DNA of 15,175 bases from assembly GCA_018830845.1 (NCBI GenBank), contig JAHJRS010000015.1, forward strand, positions 1 through 15,175, given 5' to 3'. This stretch comes from Nanobdellota archaeon (GTDB lineage: Archaea > Nanobdellota > Nanobdellia > Pacearchaeales > GW2011-AR1). The notes under the pieces were generated by a model that saw only the letters and a program-made list of their open reading frames with translations, had not been told where the DNA came from and did no database searches. The position numbers and the translations under genes were made by a program. Of this stretch, positions 11,079 to 15,175 are shown one piece after another; the first letter of the stretch is position 1; each line of letters begins with the position of its first letter.

Positions 11079-11834
11079 ATGGTAAAAACCAACCCCGAAA
11101 AACAACAGCATTTTCTGAAAAGTAAATTGATTCTTGAAAAAGAGGTATCGGTTGCAAAATTGAAAAAATCAGACAGGGTAATTGAAATCGGAGCCGGAGA
11201 TGGGAGACTGACAAAACTAATTTCAAAAGAGGCAGGCTCGGTAACAGCATACGAAACAGACAAAAATTTCAAGGAAGTTCTTAAAAACCTGAAATTAAAA
11301 AACACCCATTTCATTTTTGAAAATGCACTGAAAAATTCATGGAAAAGTCACAATAAAATTGTTTCAAATATTCCCTACTCACTTTCTGAACCGGTAATAA
11401 TGAAAGCAATAAAAGAAGACATAAAAGACTTAATTTTAATAGTAGGGGAAAAATTTGCAAAAATTCTAAAAGAGAAAGAATCAAAAACAGGAATAATTGC
11501 AAACCTTTATTTTGAGATAGAATTTATCCAGAAAATTTCCAAATCTGATTTTGAACCTGAACCGAGGGTGAACTCATACTTAATTAAATTAAAAAGAAAA
11601 AGTCCAACAGAACTTGAACTTGTTTTGCAATCAATTCTGGAAAAAGAATCAAAAACCAAAAATGCAATAATAAAAACCCTTCAGAATTACGGAAAGACAA
11701 AAAATCAGGCAAGAAAAATAATAAAAGAGATGGAACTGAACATTGACTCACTTAATAAATCCACAAAAACAATTTCAGGAAAATTCATTCAAAAACTCAA
11801 GTATAGTCTTAAAAAATACTTTGACAAATCTTAA
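11079..11834 (+). CDS. rsmA: 16S rRNA adenine dimethyltransferase KsgA/Dim1
   Basis: A 251-aa SAM-dependent methyltransferase that makes the two adjacent N6,N6-dimethyladenosines near the 3' end of 16S rRNA during 30S maturation. Motifs: start region NPEKQQHFLKSKLIL as in the family, SAM motif I VIEIGAGDGRLTK at 34-46, acidic E59 in AYETD, catalytic motif IV SNIPYSLSEPV at 96-106, and the family strand FEPEPRVNSYLIKL. Motif III is ENAL where GDAL is usual. Residues 185-251 form the small helical C-terminal domain. A tRNA-Trp gene follows 27 nt after the stop and may be co-transcribed. Confidence 0.94.
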   Translation: MVKTNPEKQQHFLKSKLILEKEVSVAKLKKSDRVIEIGAGDGRLTKLISKEAGSVTAYETDKNFKEVLKNLKLKNTHFIFENALKNSWKSHNKIVSNIPYSLSEPVIMKAIKEDIKDLILIVGEKFAKILKEKESKTGIIANLYFEIEFIQKISKSDFEPEPRVNSYLIKLKRKSPTELELVLQSILEKESKTKNAIIKTLQNYGKTKNQARKIIKEMELNIDSLNKSTKTISGKFIQKLKYSLKKYFDKS

Positions 11835-11861
11835 AAACTAAGTAACCTGTATCTTTTTACA

Positions 11862-11932
11862 GGGTCTGTAGTATACTGGTATTATGTCGGCCTCCAGAGC
11901 CGAAGAAGGGGGTTCGATTCCCTCCAGGCCCA
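11862..11932 (+). tRNA. tRNA-Trp(CCA)
   Basis: A complete cloverleaf without intron: acceptor GGGTCTG with CAGGCCC (one G-U at pair 4-69), D-arm GTAT-ACTGGTA-TTAT (weak), anticodon stem TCGGC/GCCGA with loop CTCCAGA (anticodon CCA at 11894-11896), variable AGAA, T-arm GGGGG-TTCGATT-CCCTC, and discriminator A73 as usual for archaeal tRNA-Trp. CCA is not encoded. Many archaeal tRNA-Trp genes carry a long intron; this one has none. Its 3' end and 7 flanking bases recur 92 bp downstream. Confidence 0.9.
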
Positions 11933-11939
11933 CATTAAT
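11915..11939 (+). repeat. tRNA-Trp 3'-end direct repeat, copy A
   Basis: 25 bp from the T-loop through 7 bases beyond the tRNA end match 12007-12031 at 23 of 25 positions (differences at 11928 and 11933). The matched block begins CGATTCCCTCCAG and ends ATTAAT. Extension past the tRNA end points to a site duplication rather than mere tRNA similarity. Confidence 0.8.
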
Positions 11940-12006
11940 CTGAATCGAACCTTTATGTTTTGAAACGAAACGGAGTTGAGGTTCAAGGTGGAACGAATGT
12001 GACGCC

Positions 12007-12031
12007 CGATTCCCTCCAGACCCATATTAAT
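12007..12031 (+). repeat. tRNA-Trp 3'-end direct repeat, copy B
   Basis: The second copy holds CAGACCC, which pairs perfectly with the tRNA 5' acceptor GGGTCTG, whereas the copy inside the tRNA (CAGGCCC) gives one G-U. There is no T-stem 5' strand before it, so this is not a full tRNA. It contains the stop codon of the 113-aa gene (12027-12029). It resembles an attachment-site scar. Confidence 0.75.
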
Positions 12032-12368
12032 TCTGCGAAAAACCCCAAGATTCAAGAGAATTAAAATGCTTTGAAACAACACTTCGTTGCAAATCGATTT
12101 TGTCCATCATCTTCTCCACACCCCCAATTCTTTTGAGAGTGCTTTTGAAAAATTCATAGGAAATATCCCCCGAAGAGGTTAAATAATTTGTAATCTCCTC
12201 ATTGCACGAATTAATTCCCTCATTCACCATTGAAGCAAGGCATTTTTTATAATCTTCAAAAAAAGGAAACATTTCAAAAAAATCTTCAAAACAATCTACA
12301 CAGGTTTTGTAAAGATCTCTGTACCATTCTAAAAAGGGCAATCCGCCTTCAGGAGGAATTTCTTCCAT
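12027..12368 (-). CDS. Hypothetical 113-aa protein
   Basis: Not recognised. Mostly helical and acidic: starts MEEIPPEGGLPFLEWYRDLYK, with CVDCFEDFFEMFPFFEDYKKC (three Cys) and a C-terminal half with FFKSTLKRIGGVEKMMDKI. The overall look, amphipathic helices rich in Phe/Glu, suggests a small helical-bundle partner protein. It begins 30 nt after gyrA on the same strand and probably shares its transcript; no Shine-Dalgarno is visible. Its stop codon is inside the tRNA-Trp-derived repeat, so the present C-terminus may have been set by that duplication. Confidence 0.5.
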   Translation of the reverse strand: MEEIPPEGGLPFLEWYRDLYKTCVDCFEDFFEMFPFFEDYKKCLASMVNEGINSCNEEITNYLTSSGDISYEFFKSTLKRIGGVEKMMDKIDLQRSVVSKHFNSLESWGFSQN

Positions 12369-12398
12369 AAAAAAACCAATTTACTAAATTACTTAAAT

Positions 12399-14903
12399 TT
12401 ATTCCTCATCGTGAACTTTCACCACATCAGTCACATAATCCCCTGACTGAAGTTTCACCACTCTAACTCCCTGAGCAGCTCTTCCCATAACACGAATGCT
12501 CTTTAGATTCATTCTTATAACCTGCCCCTTTGCAGTTGTTATGATTATTGAATCTCCGTCATTCACTGAAATTGCATTAACAACCTCTCCACTCTTGTCT
12601 GTAACTTTCAGATTTATAACTCCTTTTCCTGCCCTTGCGGTTTTTCTGTAATCTTTAACTGAAGTCCTCTTTCCATATCCTTTTTTTGTGATTGTGAAAA
12701 TTGCATCTGTTTTTAACACTTCAAGCGAAACAACCTCATCTTTATCCGCCAATTTGATTCCGGTAACTCCATAACTAGCACGACCCATTGACCGAATTTC
12801 TTTTGAATTAAATCTTATTGCCTTACCTAGTTTTGTTGCAAGACTCAAATCCTCCCCCTCCCTTAAAAGTTCAACCCCGATGAGCCCGTCTGAATTGTCA
12901 AGAGGAAGATTAATTGCCTTGACCCCTGAAGACCGGGGCCGTGAAAAATGAGAAAGAGAAATCTTTTTTACAACTCCCTTTCTTGTTGCCATAATTAATG
13001 AATCTTCGAATTTTTTAACTGAAATAACTTTCGTGACATTTTCTTCCTTTAACCCAAGAAGATTTATTATTGCCTTTCCCTTCCCGTATCTTTCAGCTTC
13101 AGGAACATCATAAGCTTTGAGCCACAAAACTCTCCCACGGGAAGTAAAAAACATGAGGTAGTCATGAGTTGAACAAGTAAGAAGTTGTTTTGTAAAGTCC
13201 CCCGTCGTTAAACTGCTTCCAATAACTCCTTTTCCCCCTCTCTTTTGCTCCTTGTAACTTTCAATATCCATTCTTTTCACATAACCCTTATCGGTAATTG
13301 AAACAACAACTTCTTTTTCTTTTATCAAATCCTTTTCAGAAATTTCAGAAAAACTTCTCTTGAAAACCTGTGTCCTTCTTGGGTCTCCGTATTTTTCTTT
13401 AAGCTCATTCACTTCTTTTTTAATTATTTTCAAAACCTCTTTGTTGTCCCCCAAAATCTTATCATAATCTTTTATCTTCTTGTCTAAATCCTTTTCCTCT
13501 TGATTGAGCTTATTGTTTTCAAGAGCTGTTAATTGTCTTAATTTAGTTTCAAGAATTGCTCTAACCTGATTTTCACTAAATTTGAAATTTGATTTTAATT
13601 CTTCAGCGGGGTTTTTTCCAAAGCGAATTATTTTTATAACTTTATCGAGATTGTTTAAAACTTTTAACAACCCTTCAACAATCTCTTTTCTTAATTTTGC
13701 CCTGTTTAGTTCAAATTTAGTCCTTTTTGTAATAATAATTTTTCGGTAGCTCACATAATTTTCTAAAACATCAATTAAGCCCAAAACCTTTGGTTTGCCC
13801 CCGACAAGAGCAAGAAAATTAACATTAAACGAATCCTGAAGGCGCGTATATTTGTAAAGCCCGTTTATAACAAACTTTGAACTTGTTCCTTTTCTTAGCT
13901 CAAGGACAATTCTTATCTTCCCTTTATTAGATTCATCTCGTAGTTCTAAAACATCTTTTATTTTTTTATCCCTAACAAGATTTGCAATTTGGGTAATTAA
14001 AGTTGATTTATTTACCATGTAGGGAATTTCGGTGATTACAAGAACCTCTTTTCCCTTCTTTTCTTCAGTTTCAATTTTTCCCCTAACAATTAATTTTCCT
14101 CTTCCAGTTTCATAAAGCTCCTTCATATTTCCCTGTATTAATCCCCCTGTGGGAAAATCCGGTCCGGTTATTATTTTTGTTAATTCATCAAGTTCTATTT
14201 TTGGGTTGTCAACATATGAAATAATAGCATCGCTAACTTCTCTTAAATTGTGAGGGGGGATGTTCGTTGCCATTCCCACAGCAATTCCCGTTGCACCATT
14301 AAGCATTAAGGCTGGAAGCTTTCCCGGGAGAAGTTTTGGTTCCTTTAATGAATTATCAAAGTTTGGAAGAAATTCAACGGTCTCTTTATCGATATCCTCT
14401 AAAAGTTCCTCAGCAAGTTTTTCCATCTTAGCTTCAGTATACCTGTAAGCGGCGGGAGGGTCTCCGTCAATAGAACCGAAATTACCCTGACCATAAACCA
14501 AAGGATAACGAAGGGAAAAATCCTGCGCCATTCTCACCATAGCGTCATAAACAGCAGTATCTCCGTGAGGATGATATTTACCTATCACATCTCCGACGAT
14601 TCTTGCCGATTTTTTTGTCTGTGAACTTGGCTTAAGCCCCATCTGCTGCATTGAATATAAAATTCTTCTTTGAACAGGTTTCATCCCATCTTCAATTGAT
14701 GGAATCGCACGCGAAACAATTACACTCATCGCATAATCAAGATATGATTTCTTCATTTCACCTGAAACTTCGGAATTGAAAACTCCTTTTTCACCATTTG
14801 CCGGCTGAATGATTTTTGTAAAAGATTCTTCAACATGAACTTGTCCGGGTGTTTTTTCAACCGGGGTCTCATCTATTTTTTTGCCTTCATTTTTTTTCTC
14901 CAT
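12399..14903 (-). CDS. gyrA: DNA gyrase subunit A
   Basis: An 834-aa type IIA topoisomerase subunit that cuts and rejoins DNA and, with GyrB, adds negative supercoils. Visible: [21 protein letters not shown] and [11 protein letters not shown] (residues 53-85), the winged-helix [19 protein letters not shown], catalytic Tyr155 in AAYRYTE, then the tower and a coiled-coil arm (about 395-500). The C-terminal six-bladed wheel has the GyrA box QKRGGKG at 553-559, which sets this apart from topoisomerase IV. At the position of E. coli Ser83 there is Thr116. The start is the ATG at 14903, one base after the upstream stop (TAAAATG); GGAGG lies 12 nt before it. The N-terminal 40 residues are a charged, non-conserved lead. 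A bacterial-type gene, probably acquired anciently; GyrB is not in view. Confidence 0.95.
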   Translation of the reverse strand: MEKKNEGKKIDETPVEKTPGQVHVEESFTKIIQPANGEKGVFNSEVSGEMKKSYLDYAMSVIVSRAIPSIEDGMKPVQRRILYSMQQMGLKPSSQTKKSARIVGDVIGKYHPHGDTAVYDAMVRMAQDFSLRYPLVYGQGNFGSIDGDPPAAYRYTEAKMEKLAEELLEDIDKETVEFLPNFDNSLKEPKLLPGKLPALMLNGATGIAVGMATNIPPHNLREVSDAIISYVDNPKIELDELTKIITGPDFPTGGLIQGNMKELYETGRGKLIVRGKIETEEKKGKEVLVITEIPYMVNKSTLITQIANLVRDKKIKDVLELRDESNKGKIRIVLELRKGTSSKFVINGLYKYTRLQDSFNVNFLALVGGKPKVLGLIDVLENYVSYRKIIITKRTKFELNRAKLRKEIVEGLLKVLNNLDKVIKIIRFGKNPAEELKSNFKFSENQVRAILETKLRQLTALENNKLNQEEKDLDKKIKDYDKILGDNKEVLKIIKKEVNELKEKYGDPRRTQVFKRSFSEISEKDLIKEKEVVVSITDKGYVKRMDIESYKEQKRGGKGVIGSSLTTGDFTKQLLTCSTHDYLMFFTSRGRVLWLKAYDVPEAERYGKGKAIINLLGLKEENVTKVISVKKFEDSLIMATRKGVVKKISLSHFSRPRSSGVKAINLPLDNSDGLIGVELLREGEDLSLATKLGKAIRFNSKEIRSMGRASYGVTGIKLADKDEVVSLEVLKTDAIFTITKKGYGKRTSVKDYRKTARAGKGVINLKVTDKSGEVVNAISVNDGDSIIITTAKGQVIRMNLKSIRVMGRAAQGVRVVKLQSGDYVTDVVKVHDEE

Positions 14904-14904
14904 T

Positions 14905-15175
14905 TTATTCTTTGTCCTCCATGTCTTCCTCAGATTCATCTTCATCATACTCAACTTCAAGCACATCTTCATCATTTTCAGAATCATAATTTATTATGAG
15001 TTCATTTTCTTCATCAATTTCTATGTGAACGTGCCCTGATTTGCTTTCCCTTAATTCTTCAAGCTGACCAATCCAATAATTTATCTCGCCTTCATTCAAA
15101 TAAATTTCGGTTACGTCAACCTCTATTTCATCTTCTTCAGGATCTTCAATATGAACTTCTTCATATTCTTCCGGC
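14905..15175 (-). CDS. Acidic conserved-looking protein, 5' end beyond window
   Basis: An open frame runs from the right edge of the window to a stop at 14905-14907, giving at least 89 residues. It is very acidic ([20 protein letters not shown]...). A small ordered-looking core follows, [37 protein letters not shown] split over two strands and a helix, then an acidic tail [12 protein letters not shown]. No initiation codon needs to lie inside the window; a TTG at 15099 is only a frame-internal codon. It is translated directly ahead of gyrA (stop and start separated by one base), so both are in one operon. The function is unknown; DNA-mimic or chaperone-like acidic proteins are possible. Confidence 0.6.
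   Translation of the reverse strand, partial: PEEYEEVHIEDPEEDEIEVDVTEIYLNEGEINYWIGQLEELRESKSGHVHIEIDEENELIINYDSENDEDVLEVEYDEDESEEDMEDKE

Noticed and set aside
11940..12031. A second full tRNA ending at copy B
   Set aside because: No anticodon arm or T-stem 5' strand can be formed in the 67 bases before copy B; only the 3' end is duplicated.
11882..12082. 66-aa minus frame through tRNA-Trp and its repeat
   Set aside because: It reads antisense through a complete tRNA and the repeat copy; not a gene.
14260..14448. Plus-strand frame opposite gyrA and similar antisense frames elsewhere
   Set aside because: They lie within strongly conserved coding genes on the other strand and show no signals of their own.
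1..15175. CRISPR arrays, insertion sequences, rRNA genes or integrases
   Set aside because: No regularly spaced repeats, transposase or integrase frames, or rRNA sequences were seen; the only 16S-like string is the short ATCACCTC at 7801-7808.

Overview
This AT-rich window looks like chromosomal DNA of an archaeon. The evidence is a canonical archaeal/eukaryotic information-processing cluster (Rpo7, Spt4, eS24, eS27, with an Fcf1-type PIN protein upstream), an archaeal-type histidyl-tRNA synthetase, a Dph6-type diphthamide synthetase, a tRNA-His with a bulge-helix-bulge intron, and TATA boxes about 25-27 nt ahead of many start codons. A bacterial-type gyrase A subunit, small compact genes and many lineage-specific short proteins suggest a DPANN-like lineage (for example Woesearchaeota or Pacearchaeota). 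That placement is inference and was not tested by any search.

Layout. 1-913 (minus): the N-terminal part of an ATP-cone protein running off the left edge, and a HAD phosphatase. 959-2886 (minus): a DoxX-like membrane protein, then a SIMPL-domain protein with a membrane-anchored winged-helix protein upstream of it. 2962-4768 (minus): tRNA-His(GUG) with a 57-nt intron, a GNAT acetyltransferase and HisRS, so a tRNA and its synthetase lie in one cluster. 4933-6758 (minus): a Dph6 ATP-pyrophosphatase with an extra ~200-residue membrane-like N-terminus, overlapping by 4 nt a class I glutamine amidotransferase. 6842-7687 (minus): ScpA. 7765-8200 (plus): a strong promoter, a short unassigned transcribed-looking stretch and an 87-aa protein of unknown function. 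8201-10088 (minus): PIN protein, then rpo7-spt4-rps24e-rps27ae with three successive TAATG stop/start overlaps. 10156-10689 (plus): a small RelA/SpoT-type HD hydrolase. 10686-11042 (minus): an unknown protein. 11079-11932 (plus): KsgA/Dim1 methyltransferase and tRNA-Trp(CCA). 11915-12031: a direct repeat of the tRNA-Trp 3' end. 12027-15175 (minus): a 5'-truncated acidic protein, GyrA and a 113-aa unknown protein.

Most first genes of transcription units look leaderless, while internal or leadered genes (SIMPL, DoxX, GNAT, ScpA) have clear Shine-Dalgarno sequences. The dominant themes are translation (tRNAs, HisRS, ribosomal proteins, 16S dimethylation, EF2 diphthamide), transcription elongation, and chromosome topology/segregation (GyrA, ScpA).

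The points I find most worth following are the membrane-fused Dph6 coupled to a glutaminase-like partner, the tRNA-Trp 3'-end duplication that looks like an integration scar, the aberrant acceptor stem of tRNA-His, and the strongly promoted small-RNA/small-ORF region at 7765-7937. No gene-free stretch exceeds 300 bases.
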